Source: Ahaetulla prasina
Lineage: Eukaryota; Chordata; Lepidosauria; Squamata; Colubridae
Length of the DNA: 64,000 bases
Reading direction: 5' to 3'
NCBI RefSeq assembly: GCF_028640845.1
Contig: NC_080542.1
Span: 130,780,580 to 130,844,579 of the forward strand
Shown: positions 54,359 through 64,000 of the stretch, one piece after another
How positions within the stretch are numbered: the first letter of the stretch is position 1
Layout: every line of letters starts with the position of its first letter
The notes under the pieces: model-generated
What the model saw: only the letters and a program-made list of their open reading frames with translations
The model's database searches: none
What the model was told of the DNA's origin: nothing
Translations under genes and position numbers: made by a program

Positions 54359-55337
54359 TAAATAGGAATGCATCCTGTAAATCCCAAAGGCTTCCATTGG
54401 TGTAAAAAATCAGGATATTATAATAGAAGAACTATCTAAACTTAAAATTAAATTCTTAAAAAGGAAGGCTAAAAACAACAAGCAAATGGGGGTTACCATC
54501 CATGCCATGGATGAAATTCAAATGCAAGTCCAAACCATAAACTTATTACACTTTTAATGGAAATCATTTGAAATTGCAGGACATGAAGATGCCTCCATAA
54601 TCAAGATATGCTTTTCTACCATCATAGGTAGAAGTAAATGTTTTGGTACCTAGAAAGATAGAAAGAAGTATAAAAAGGGAAATAACATTGCTTTTTAAAA
54701 AAAATGATGCAGCAGGAAAAAAAGACTACAATGTAGAAAGCATCTAGAGAGATCTGTTGTTGGGTTGAAGAGGATGAAGTTCCCATTGTGTCTATCTCAG
54801 ATATTCTTTACATGCCCCTAAATATTTTATGGGATATATTTACAGCCCGTACTATAATAACATTTCCCCATTTCCCTTAAAATATGTTTAACTATAACAC
54901 ACTTGGAGAACATCATGTCATGGTAGGCAGGTAGCTAAACTTTATTTATATATTAACCTTACATATCACTCATCTCACTATTAAGTGACTAAAAATAAAA
55001 TAACAGATAGGAATCAGTTCACAATGGGGTGGAGGAGGGGGAATCTTCTTTTTAATCCACTAACCAACTGGAGCATGGACTGTCCCCACTGGGTCCCCAA
55101 ACCAGTTCGCAGAGGCAGGTTTCCCATGCAATTTCAGAGGTCCAAGAGAGTGGGTGGAATATCACTTTGAGGGGCAGCATATTCCAGAGAGCGGAAGCCA
55201 TGGTAGGAAAAAACTCTCCTCCTAGGTTGAAATTCTTTGGCCAAGGGGGTCCATTGCATGCCCCTTCTGTTAGAATGAGATGGGCAGGACAATCCCACTG
55301 AGATGAGATGGTTCCTTAGATAGCCTGGACCATGCTA
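54359..55337. other. unassigned, old repeat at about 55060-55330
   Basis: 55060-55330 ('catattccagagagcggaag', 'aattctttggccaaggggg', 'atgccccttctgttagaatg') is the wording of an old dispersed reptile repeat that I cannot class. The rest is unassigned. Confidence 0.4.
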
Positions 55338-55731
55338 TTGTTGTGTCTGCGCCCACCGAGCTGGGGCCCCTGCCAGAAAGTGACTCAGAAAGTGAGGGGG
55401 AAGGGCCACCAGGACTTACCTCTGGAGCACCGGCTTCCCTGGCTCAGCTCCAGGAGTGAGAGGCAGGCCAGGTGGAGGAGATAACGAGGCCTCCGTCCCC
55501 TGACTCTTCCCCCCTCCCAGGCCACGCCTCCAGACCCGGCTGATGGCAATCAGGCCTGGCAGGACCCTAGGTTTCATAGGCAGGAGAGGCAGGAACAGCA
55601 GAAGCAAGGGTGGGGCAGGCCTAGGAAGTGCTCAATCATGGAGCCACAGGATATAAAAGCAGCACGGGCTGCTATACCCCTTCGTGGCAAGCAAATCAAC
55701 TGCTTAACTAGTACTGTTTGTTCCTGGTTGA
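55338..55731 (+). mobile_element. LTR-like sequence with TATA box
   Basis: Begins TGTTGTGTCTGCGCCC, is GC-rich, and has GGATATAAAAGCAGC (55649-55663) followed about 50 nt on by unique LTR-like sequence. The right end is cut by the Sauria SINE. No gag or pol seen. The minus-strand frame 55416-55607 is a shadow. Confidence 0.5.
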
Positions 55732-56086
55732 CTGGCTCAGGGGGCTAGGACATTGAGCTTGTTGATCAAAAGGTCGGCAGCTAGGCGGTTCGAATCCCTG
55801 TCATGTAACGGGGTGAGCTCCCGTTACTTGTCCCAGCTTCTGCCAACCTAGCAGTTTCGAAAGCACATAAACATGCAAGTAGAAAAAATAGGAACCACCT
55901 TTGGTGGGAAGGTAACAGCGTTCCGTGCACCTTTGATGTTTAGTCATGCCGGCCACATGACCATGGAGATGTCTTTGGGCAGCGCTGGCTCTTCGGCTTT
56001 GAAACGGAGATGAGCATCACCCCCTAGAACTGGGAATGACTAGCATGTATGTGCGAGGGGAACCTTTACCTTTACCTTTTTAAGAT
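55732..56086 (+). mobile_element. Sauria-type SINE, full length
   Basis: A tRNA-derived head has A-box TGGCTCAGGGGG (55735 on) and B-box GGTTCGAATCC (55787-55797). The body follows ('cttgtcccagcttctgccaa', 'ccacctttggtgggaaggta', 'catgccggccacatgaccat') and the tail 'ctgggaatgactagcatgta' plus ACCTTTACC repeats resembles the Bov-B 3' end. Fragments of the same family are at 57521 and 59968. Confidence 0.85.
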
Positions 56087-56340
56087 GGTTGCAGCATCTT
56101 GGGGTCATGTGATTGCCATTTGCGGCCTTCCCATGCAACCTGAAAGCCATGGGCGAAGCCAGATTCGCTTAACAACCATGTGGTTCACTTAACAGCTGAA
56201 GGTATTTGCTAAACCACCATGGTAAAAGAGTCGTAAAATTGAACATGAATCACTTAACAACCGCCTTGTTTAGGAATGAAAATTTTGGCTCCAACAGTGA
56301 TCACATTTCAGTTTACAAGTTCCTGGAAGTAGGTCAAGAT
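56087..56340. mobile_element. Tigger-like MITE, left part missing
   Basis: Starts abruptly after the SINE tail ('gttgcagcatcttggggtca') and has 'ggttcacttaacagctgaag' and 'gttta-gaatgaaaattttgg' wording. The SINE may have inserted into it. Confidence 0.6.
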
Positions 56341-56897
56341 GATTTGTGTCATATTCACTGGATTTTGAAACAAAGGACTTTTTAATTAAATGTAGTTGGT
56401 GTGTATATGTTTATGTATCGTTCTGATTTATGGCAAATTATTCGACAAAGCAGTCTTTGTTTTTCAGATCTCCAAAGAAGGACTTTCCTTGACTCTTTTG
56501 CCATGAGCGGAGAATTCCATGTTAACAAATTGGAAGCACTTTGTGTCTAGTGCTTCAGAAGCAGAGCTGAATATTTTACATTTAGAGATGTTTTAAAACT
56601 GAATTGGGCACGTTTATGTCAGAGAGCTTTAGTATGAGGCTTTTCATTCGATGATTCACTTTGAAGGTGGTTTTATTCCATTTTTCTGCCTTGGGTTGAC
56701 AATTCAGGTTGCAGTATCAAACTGATTTAACAACCTGAAACAGCTTTAATGCTTGTGCAAATACTGTGAGTTGTTTTTTTTTAAAAAAAATTGATTTAGG
56801 AAATGGAGTCAGATTAGCTTAACGTTCCAGAACTGATTTGGACCAGAATCTTTCCATCCATTTTGATTTAGCATACTTATTTCTCCTCTTATTTTAG
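56341..56897. other. unique sequence upstream of the exon-like segment
   Basis: No repeat recognised. Ends with a pyrimidine-rich run (56875-56895). Confidence 0.4.
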
Positions 56898-57014
56898 CAA
56901 CTTCCTTCAATTTTGGCAGCACAGTTTTGGAGTATCCTGAAGACCAAGATTTGAAATCTGGATTGAGGAGGTTTTATGTAGTCCCACTGCTGTCCCAAAT
57001 AGATAAAGAGCAAG
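56898..57014 (+). other. candidate host exon, 117 bp, unidentified
   Basis: TTCTCCTCTTATTTTAG directly precedes 56898 and GTAAGG directly follows 57014, so both splice signals are good. Between them one frame is open and reads TSFNFGSTVLEYPEDQDLKS then GLRRFYVVPLLSQIDKEQ. Length is a multiple of three and both introns would be phase 2/1-compatible (two bases complete the first codon, one begins the last), so the exon could be skipped or included without a frameshift. Composition is protein-like (no low complexity) and the segment lies outside the recognised repeats. I do not recognise the protein. It may also be chance. Confidence 0.35.
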
Positions 57015-57161
57015 GTAAGGATTCTCTCAAGCTGAAATTGACTGTATGCATGCTATTATATGCATTTCCCCCACAAAATGCAGAAGGGATGTATTATCAC
57101 TGCCTTTTCCCAGAATAATTATTTTCAGTTTCCCAAACTAGCCTGTAAACCAATTCAGGTA

Positions 57162-57354
57162 CAGATAGTCCTCAATTTACGATGGTAATCAAGACCACAT
57201 TTTCCATTACTAAGTGATGTGTTGTAAAGCAAGGGTAGGCAAGAGATGCCAGTGGGGAAGGGAATTCCAAAGAATGGTGGCAACCACCATTCAGTGCCAT
57301 AGTAACTTCAAATTATTGCTGAACAAATGGTTGTAAATTGAAGACTACCTTGTA
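57162..57354. mobile_element. short Tigger-like MITE
   Basis: Ends 'agatagtcctcaatttacga' and 'ttgtaaattgaagactacct' are the family's inverted repeat; the middle is deleted. Confidence 0.75.
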
Positions 57355-57384
57355 TTGTTTATTTGTTTGGATTATTGGTTAGAT

Positions 57385-58129
57385 CAGTGGTAGTCAACCT
57401 GGTCCCTACTGCCCACTAGTGCGCGTTCCAGCTTTCATGGTGGGCGGTAGGGGTTTTGTCCGATACTGAAGCACTTTCCTTTTTTAAAATTTAATTGACT
57501 TTTTAAAAAAAATTCATAAAGGTAAAGGTAAAGGTTCCCCTCGCACATACGTGCTAGTTGTTGCCGACTCTAGGGGGCGGTGCTCATCTCCATTTCAAAG
57601 CCGAAGAGCCAGCGCTGTCCGAAAACGTCTCCGTGGTCATGTGGCTGGCATGACTCAATGCCAAAGGCACACAGAACGCTGTTACCTTCTCACCAAAGGT
57701 GGTCCCTATTTTTTCTACTTGCATTTTTTCGTATTTCATATTTCATAGCATTATTTAAAAGCATTTTCATTAGGTTTTCATAAAATTCCCCGTGACAATT
57801 TAAATTTCTGAAAATATACTATTTGTATCGCCTGCGCAAAAGTTTAGTTCATGTTACCTAAGTGAAACTAAATGGTGCTATAGTGCAACCGCAAACAAAA
57901 GAGCCTCGTCCCAGAATAGTTCGCGTATTTCCCCCCACCCCACCTAGTTGTAACAGACAAGCAGAGCTGGTAGCCGGTCCCCCCCACAACCCAATCCACG
58001 ATGCGTGAGAGGCATGCACAGACAACGATACACGGCACATTACTGTGGAACTGGTGGACGGTTACAAAATTTTACTACTAACAGAGATACAAAAGTGGGC
58101 AGTAGGTATAAAAAGGTTGACTACCCCTA
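57385..58129. mobile_element. hAT element (CAGTGGTAGTCAACC ends) carrying a SINE fragment
   Basis: Left end CAGTGGTAGTCAACCTGGTC, right end AAGGTTGACTACCCCTA, inner inverted CTACTGCCCAC / GTGGGCAGTAG. Flanks GGTTAGAT (57377-57384) and GGCTAGAT (58130-58137), one difference. Non-coding; Sauria SINE fragment inserted at 57521. Confidence 0.85.
57521..57715 (-). mobile_element. Sauria-type SINE, head-truncated
   Basis: Plus-strand wording 'aaaggttcccctcgcacata' to 'ttaccttctcaccaaaggtg' is the reverse complement of the tail and body of the 55732 copy. The tRNA-like head is missing. Confidence 0.85.
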
Positions 58130-58137
58130 GGCTAGAT

Positions 58138-58580
58138 TAAAAGAATAAAAGCATGGGAAGGGACCTTCTAGGTCATCTAGTCCAACCCCCCCACCTAAAC
58201 AGGAGACCCTACACCATTTCTGACAGATAGCAGACCAGTGTCTTCTTGGAAGCTTCCACTGATGGAGCACCCACAACTTCTGAAGGCAGTTCCATTCTGT
58301 TCCATTCTGTTCCATTGATTGATTGTTCTCACTGTCAGAAAATTTCTCCTTATTTCCAGGTTAAATCTCTCCTTGATCAGTTTTTTATTCATTATTCCTT
58401 GTCTGGCCTTCAGGTGCCTTGGAAAATAGGTTGACTCCCTCCTCTCTGTGGCAGCCCCTCAAATATTGGAAGACTGCTATCATGTCTCTACTGGTCCTTG
58501 TCTTCACTAGACTAGCCATGCCCAGTTCCTGTAATAGCTCAATTTATGTTTTAATCTCCTGTCCCCTAGATTAGATTGGT
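58138..58580 (-). mobile_element. CR1 LINE 3' end, antisense
   Basis: Plus strand shows the reverse of the CR1 3' UTR ('gaagggaccttctaggtcat', 'ctagtccaacccccc'). The minus strand carries the C-terminal KLIKERFNLEIRRNFLTVRT INQWN pieces (58195-58392) with a short expansion of 'tccattctgt'. Confidence 0.85.
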
Positions 58581-58586
58581 TAGATC

Positions 58587-58870
58587 AGTAATGCCTAATC
58601 TTTTTGTTGTTGCGTGCCAAAAGTGCGCGCACATGCCTGCACCCATAATGCAATATGTGTGCGACCCCCCCACGCCCCACCCCTGCACATGTGCGTGTCA
58701 ACCCCTGTGCTCACCCGGCTCCTCCACACATCTGCACTTGACCCTCCCCCTCGTGCTCCCCCAGGAGGCTGCAGGGAGGCCTGCTATAGAAATATAAAAC
58801 TGGGGGGGGGACTGGACCAAAGCTGGGGAGCAAAATAAAAAGTCTATGGGTTGCAGGTTGCACATACACA
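58587..58870. mobile_element. possible hAT fragment and short CA run
   Basis: CAGTAATGCCTAATCTTTTT followed by 'gcgtgccaaaagtgcgcgc' resembles a hAT terminus of the 'gcgtgccaaaag' type; the right end is not found. A CA run is at 58863-58883. Confidence 0.4.
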
Positions 58871-58883
58871 CACACACACACCA

Positions 58884-59560
58884 ATGTAGCATATTTCTAT
58901 TTATTAGTTTGTCAAACATGTACAAGAGAGCAGATATAAATATAAACATGGATATGAACGAAAGAAATGAACACAAATAAATGGGGACAGTAGGAAAAGC
59001 ATATGCTGACCTTTCTATGGCCCATGAAGGAAATTTTCACAATGGCCATTACTATGCTTTAATTTAAACAGTGGCAAAGAGGGGGCCAAGTGCTTAACTA
59101 AAGCAGTTTTGCTTGTAAAGGGAATATTCCTTCTTGACAGCTGCTTAGAGGAGATGGGAGCATCAGCCAAGCAGGTGGGCATGCTGGAGAAGCCCAACAT
59201 GGCATGGCAATTAGCTACGAAGCTGAATAAGCCCAGGAGACAAAGGCAGAAGAGAGTGTGGGGAAGCTCATTTGCACTGATTTTAAACACAGCATAAGTC
59301 TGGCAGTCTACACAGATGGAAATGGGAACCCTCCCATAATTACTGAATCCTTGCCAGCAACCCCCATAGGTAAGGAGGCCTCCTTTAATGATGACACAGG
59401 AGTAGCTGCTCTATGCTAAATAATTTCCCCTGCAGCTAAAAAGCTAAGCACTGAAGATGGCCTCTTGTTTTTAATTTTGAGAGAGGCATTTGCGGTTGTG
59501 ACCGTCAGGTGCTTCTGCTAGGATTGAAATTCACTTTCAATCAAATCCTTGAATTGGAAT
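58884..59560. other. unassigned
   Basis: No repeat or exon recognised. Confidence 0.4.
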
Positions 59561-59561
59561 A

Positions 59562-59603
59562 TATATGTATGTATGTATGTATGTATGTGTATATGTATGT
59601 ATG
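59562..59603. repeat. (TATG)n microsatellite
   Basis: About ten TATG-type units directly before the PLE terminal palindrome. Confidence 0.9.
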
Positions 59604-59686
59604 TTTTCTGAGGTTTTCGCGGGTGTTTGTATGTAGGTCTTTGGTTATTCGGGTTTTCTCCCGCGTAAAATTGGAAGTGTCTTGGC

Positions 59687-59720
59687 GACGTTTCGACGAA
59701 GTCTCATTCGTCATCTTCAG
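59687..59720 (-). ncRNA. hammerhead-like motif, left arm
   Basis: Identical to the 29103-29136 motif. Confidence 0.4.
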
Positions 59721-59751
59721 GCTTCAGCCCCCAGAAGCACGAAGCTGAAGC

Positions 59752-59785
59752 CTGAAGATGATGAATGAGACTTCGTCGAAACGCC
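59752..59785 (+). ncRNA. hammerhead-like motif, right arm, mutated
   Basis: As the left arm but with GATGAA in the stem's 5' side and GAAACGCC in place of GAAACGTC, which removes the ACGT palindrome. Confidence 0.3.
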
Positions 59786-59832
59786 GCCAAGACACTTCCA
59801 ATTTTACACGGAGAAAACCCAACAACCAAAGA

Positions 59833-59835
<3 letters not shown>

Positions 59836-59902
<67 letters not shown>

Positions 59903-59912
59903 GGTCATATAT

Positions 59913-59943
<31 letters not shown>

Positions 59944-59945
59944 AT
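59836..59945. repeat. (TA)n and (CA)n microsatellites
   Basis: About 30 TA units, a 'tgtaggtca' scrap, and CA runs. Frames across it are artefacts. Confidence 0.95.
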
Positions 59946-59967
59946 TGTGACATCCCTGCATTAAATT

Positions 59968-60140
59968 AAAGGTAAAGTTTCCCCTCGCACATATGTGCTA
60001 GTCCAGGGGTCTGCAAACTCGGCTCTTTTAAGACTTGTGGACTTCAACTCCCAGAACTCTGGGAGTTGAAGTCCACAAGTCTTAAAAGAGCCGAGTTTGC
60101 AGACCCCTATGCTAGTCTTTCCCGACTCTAGGGAATTAGT
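59968..60140 (-). mobile_element. Sauria SINE tail fragment split by a MITE
   Basis: 'aaggtaaagtttcccctcgc' and 'acatatgtgctagtc' before the MITE and 'tttcccgactctaggg' after it are the reversed SINE tail. Confidence 0.8.
60004..60109. mobile_element. 106-bp near-perfect palindromic hAT MITE
   Basis: Arms of about 51 bp (from CAGGGGTCTGCAAACTCGGC and its reverse complement) with only the last base differing, around a 3-4 bp centre. Flanked by TGCTAGTC at 59996-60003 and 60110-60117. It sits in the SINE tail. Confidence 0.95.
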
Positions 60141-60450
60141 ATGTTGCTAATTCGAGAGACTGTATTATGTGTCTTCACATATAGATAAGATGAAGATCAG
60201 TCTGCAAACCTCAATTCATACTTACTACCCTCTATTTAAATCTTGTGTTTTGCTATAGGCACAGAAAGAAAGAAATTGTGCAGTACTGGAGGTGGTAGCA
60301 GTTGAGCCCTGGTTATTTCTTCTGAATTTGTTTGCAATCACCTCCCATAACTTTTTGCTTTTGGAAATCAAAGCTATTTGCCTAGTCTATTTTGTACACC
60401 TTACACTGTGATTTTCAGCTGTGACTGAAGGCCCAAACTCATTGCCACTA
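60141..60450. other. unassigned
   Basis: No recognised feature. Confidence 0.4.
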
Positions 60451-61172
60451 TAGATATCCTCAATTTACAGTCATTCATTTAGTGAACATTTGAAGGTACA
60501 GCAGTATTGAAAAAAGATCACTGTTTTTCCGTGCTTGCAGCATTCCTATCTGATCAAAATTCAGATGCTTGACAACTGGCTTATATTTATGACAGCTGCA
60601 TTGGCCTGGGGTCATGTGATCATCTTTTGTGATCTTCTGACAGACAAAATCAATGGGGAAGCCAGATTCACTTAACAACGATGTTCTTAATTTAACAACT
60701 GATAATAGTTGTTAAATAATAGAAACAATAGATTCAAACTTAAAGTGAACCGCTCCAATCTCGATTGCAGAAAATATGACTTCAGTAACAGAGCTGTTAA
60801 TGCCTGGAATGAACTACCAGACTCTGTGGTCTCATCCCAAAATCCCCAAATCTTTAACCTAAGACCGTCTACTTTTGACCTCATCCCATTCCTAAGCGGT
60901 CTGTAAGGGATGTGCATAAGAGCAACAGCGTGCCTACCGTCCCTGTCCTAATGTTCCTTTTAATTGTATTCCTTTTATGTATTCAATTCATGCTTATACT
61001 TATATGTATTATTTAATATGTATTCGACAAAATAAATAAATAAATAAACTGCAGTGATTCACTTAATAATTGTGGCAAGAAAGGTCAAAAAATGAGGCAA
61101 AGATCACTTAACAAACATCTTGTTTGGCAACAGAAATTTTGGGCTCAGTTGTGGTCATACGTTGAAGACTAT
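60451..61172. mobile_element. Tigger-like MITE split by a LINE-B end
   Basis: Parts 60451-60705 and 61049-61172. The right part resumes 'ctgcagtgattcacttaata' and ends 'gtcatacgttgaagactata'. The LINE-B insertion is listed next. Confidence 0.75.
60706..61048 (+). mobile_element. LINE-B 3' end
   Basis: The frame 60709-60906 reads NNRNNRFKLKVNRSNLDCRK, YDFSNRAVNAWNELPDSVVS and STFDLIPFLSGL to the stop, followed by the UTR and 'ttcgacaaaataaataaat'. Open to its natural stop, so relatively young; 5'-truncated. Confidence 0.9.
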
Positions 61173-62800
61173 ATTTAACTAAAATTCAACTTTGAATCTC
61201 CAGGGTCCGGAACTGGTATCAGAGAGTGCCAAAATAGTTAAGAAGAAGTCCCTGCTCTCTCCACAAACAAAAGCAAATGAAAAGGGAAACTGGCTTGTTG
61301 AATATGTTAAGTGTTAACTTCCGGCGCCAAAGCTAAAAATTATTCTTTACCCTCACAATCTTTCTTGGTAAATTTAAATATTGGATATTGCAGCCACTTT
61401 CTTGGAAGGGTTTTACATCCTTATAGAGGAGGATGATATGGAGAATAGGGAGTAGGGGATTTTCTGGAATAACAGGTAGTATTCTTGTAATCAGTGTTTT
61501 GGAATTTGTCATATTTCTTCATGGGCAGCCATTTTGTAAGAATGATGCAGCTTGCTCCCAAAATTCCACTTGTTCAGTTCAAAATTCAATTCAAAATTCA
61601 GATGTTCAGGTTATTTTTTTATTTTTTATAAATAACTCAAGGCAATGAACATACCTATACTCCTTCCTCGTTCTATTTTCCCCACAATAACAATCCTTTG
61701 ATGTCAGTTGGGCTGAGAGAGAGTGATTGGCCCCAGATCACCTTGTTGACTTTAATGGCTAAGACAAGACTAGAAATGGTGACTGGTCCAAAGTCACTTA
61801 GTTGGCTTTCATGTCTAAAGTGGGATTAGAATTCACAACCTCCTGGCCAGATTTTTTAATTTCTGAATCAAACTGACTCTCATATACAAAGATAGCAATG
61901 TTTTACTTTGGGGATAAAAATTATGGGGGAAGGGTCTATTTCTGAATTAAATATCCTGGCTACAGTTCTGGTTCTAAGGATGACTTCATGCTTGCAGTAG
62001 CTTCCAGGAGAAACATACTTCTCAAAGGCTAGCCAGCATTTTGAAGAAGTCAGCACGGTAACTGATACCTGAAATGCAACAATTAAAACTATTAAGGTCA
62101 AGACTGCAGATTTATGATACAGGTAGTTTTTGCTTCACATATCCTTTATTTTTTCATTCGGTTTTCAGAGGTTTCTGTTTGTTTAAAATAAAAAGAACTA
62201 CTTTCAATATTTCTCTAAAAGCAGCCTATCTTACAAAAATGGGTTTTCTGCCCAATGGCATATTGAACCTTTCCTTTTCTATCCAGGCTAGGTTTATAAG
62301 ATCTACCAATTCTGATTTTTTTTTTTAAAAAAAAATCTTTTAAAAAGGAAAGAGACATATTCTGTGATCAGGATAATAGATCATGCAATATGTTAAAAAT
62401 GTTCCCACATGAATTCTCCTTGCATAGTTGTCAAAAAAGCAAGGCAGGTTGGGACACATTATCTCTCATGCCCAGGAACAGTGCAAACAAGGAAGGGAGT
62501 GGGCAGGCTGCCTTGGCAAGCCTGTAGAACCAGTGCTTTCCAGGTGTGAGAACGACTAAACAGAGAACATTCGCGCTCAGCATACCCAAACATTTTATTT
62601 TCTAACCTAATACCACTGCTCTTAAAAGGATGATCATCTTCTCCCATTTTGTAATCATCTTTGACTTTCAAGCCAGATCAGTGTTGTAGTTGTCCTTGGG
62701 ACAGTTTAATCAAAATAGCGGCTTACTTCAGTGCACTGGACTCAGGACTAAAAAGAAGCTAAAACTTATTGCTTGAGGTTTTACAATTCACAGTGGACCG
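61173..62800. other. mainly unique
   Basis: 61316-61335 (ACTTCCGGCGCC) recalls an L1-type 5' end but nothing follows it. No exon recognised. Confidence 0.4.
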
Positions 62801-62880
62801 TACAGGTAGTCTTTGACTTACAACGGTTCATATAAAGACCTTTCAAACTTACATTATGAAAAAAGTAAACCTATGACCAT
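62801..62880. mobile_element. Tigger-like MITE left end
   Basis: TACAGGTAGTCTTTGACTTA then 'caacggttcatataaagacc'; cut off at the CR1 fragment. Confidence 0.6.
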
Positions 62881-62884
62881 TTAT

Positions 62885-63900
62885 TTATGATTTCCCCTTC
62901 TATTCCTCCATTTAAATCATTTATGAGGAGAACTGGGTCTAAAATGGACCCTTGGAGAACCCCAATGCATACTTACTTCCATGCAGATGTAGTTCCATTG
63001 AGAACTGAGTGCGATTTGTCAGCCAGTTGTAAATCCATCTGGTGGTGATGCTGTATACCCCACATTTTTTTAAGCTTACCAAAAAGTAGGTTGTGGTCTA
63101 CCTTGTCAAATGCCTTACTGAAATCCAAGTATACCATATCCACTGCATTTCGCTGGTCCATTAATTTAGTCAAAGAATGAAATAAGATTTCTTTGGCATG
63201 ATCTGTTTTTGACAAACACATGTTAGCTTCAGGTTATAACTTAGCCTGCTTCTAGGTGTTTGCAGATCTGCTCTTGATGATCTTTTCCAGGATTTTCCCA
63301 GGTATTGATGTCAAGCTGATTGAGCCGTAGTTTCCTGGATCTGTTTTTTCTTCCTTTTTTTGAAAATAGGAACCACACCAGGGGTGAAATCCAGCAGGTT
63401 CTGGAGAACCAATAATGGAAATTCTGAGCAGTTCGGAGAACTGGTAGCGGAAATTTTGAGTAGTTCAGAGAATCAGCAAATACCACCTCTGGCTGGCCCC
63501 AGAGTGCGGTGGGAATGGAGATTTTGCAATATCCTTCCCCTGGAGTGGGGTGGGAATGGAGATTTTGCAGTATCCTTCCCGTGCCACGCCCATCAAGCCA
63601 CACCATGCCCACCAAGCCATGCCCACAGAACTGGTAGTAAAAAAATTGGGATTTTACCACTGAACCACACCAGCTGTTTTCCAGTCCTCTGATAATTCCC
63701 CGGTGCTCCAGGATCTTTCAAATATATGGTTCAATGGTTCTGTGATCTCATCTGCTAGTTCCTTTGGAACTCTGGGATGTAATTTGTAGGGTCCTGGTGA
63801 TTTGAACAAGTGCTGTGATATTTGACAATATCCAAGTTACAATATTTTCCTGGGGCAAAATCATCGCTGGTTTCTGTTTTCAAAACAAAAGATCTTCAGA
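62885..63900 (-). mobile_element. CR1 LINE RT-domain fragment, antisense, split by a hAT MITE
   Basis: On the minus strand, in order: SPGPYKLHPRVPKELADEIT and EPLNHIFERSWSTGELSEDW (right of the hAT copy), IFKKGRKNRSRKLRLNQLDI (63360-63250), then VYLDFSKAFDKVDHNLLFGK (motif A, 63140-63070) and GVLQGSILDPVLL (motif B, near 62950). These are the CR1 RT motifs. Frameshifts between the pieces; motif C and the 3' end are missing, so it is truncated on both sides. Confidence 0.85.
63379..63662. mobile_element. hAT MITE, perfect 8-bp duplication
   Basis: Ends CAGGGGTGAAATCCAG and GGATTTTACCACTG; AACCACAC at 63371-63378 and 63663-63670. Interior as in the 21401 copy. Confidence 0.95.
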
Positions 63901-64000
63901 TTGCTTCCCTGGAAATCACTATCCACAGTTTCCTATTCCTATTAGCTTTGGGAAAATCCCAGGACTGTAGGGATAATTATAGAAACACTACAGTTATGTA

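Larger units (their letters stand above)
59604..59837. mobile_element. two PLE termini in head-to-head inverted arrangement
   Basis: Left arm 59604-59727 is the antisense terminal repeat (TTTTCTGAGGTTTTCGCGGG onward). Right arm 59745-59837 is the sense terminal repeat (CTGAAGCCTGAAGATGATGA onward to AACCAAAGACCTA). Spacer 59728-59744. No coding part of the PLE is present. Flanked by TATG and TA repeats. Confidence 0.9.

Overview
This window looks like non-genic, repeat-dominated nuclear DNA from a squamate reptile, most likely a snake. The evidence is the mix of mobile elements: L2, CR1, RTE/Bov-B and L1 LINEs; a LINE whose 3' tails are pentanucleotide (ATTCT/AATAG)n arrays, which to my knowledge is the pattern described for snake CR1-L3 ('Snake1') elements; Sauria-type and MIR/CORE-type SINEs; Penelope-like elements (PLEs); many short hAT and Tigger-like DNA transposons; and a (GATA)n block. 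I found no complete host gene, no rRNA or tRNA gene and no CRISPR. The only candidate host coding piece is one 117-bp exon-like segment near 56.9 kb, which I could not identify.

Layout. 0-6 kb: microsatellite, a decayed L2 LINE, an L3-type LINE, a hAT element carrying a solo LTR, an L2 3' end and a Tigger-like MITE. 6-18 kb: mostly unique AT-rich sequence with MITEs, CR1 and LINE-B 3' ends, a Bov-B fragment and a 170-bp graded pentanucleotide array. 18.2-21.1 kb: an L1 with both ends and an 18-bp target duplication but most of ORF2 missing. 21-28.5 kb: hAT copies, an LTR-in-MITE-with-LINE nest, and a 1.2-kb fold-back hAT element with a perfect 8-bp duplication. 28.9-32.5 kb: three PLE copies with GIY-YIG and RT remnants in inverted and direct arrangement, bounded by dinucleotide repeats. 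32.75-36.6 kb: a tandem duplication of a 1.93-kb unit, about 99% identical. 36.6-43.7 kb: mostly unique, with hAT copies and PLE-like termini. 43.7-51.2 kb: two L2 LINEs, the second nearly full length with an 873-codon ORF and inserted in an older LINE that also holds a SINE and an antisense LINE end. 51-64 kb: MITEs, SINEs, CR1 fragments on both strands, LTR-like sequence, a palindromic PLE terminus and a 106-bp near-perfect palindromic MITE.

How the parts relate. The LINE enzymes (RT plus APE-type endonuclease) would have mobilised the SINEs; the MIR-type SINE carries the same 3' hairpin as the L2 copies, and the Sauria SINE tail resembles Bov-B. The MITEs have no transposase here. Insertion order can be read from nesting and target-site duplications. 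Names of repeat families come from recognisable protein motifs and ends read by eye, without database comparison; exact family names and most outer borders are approximate unless a target-site duplication is given.
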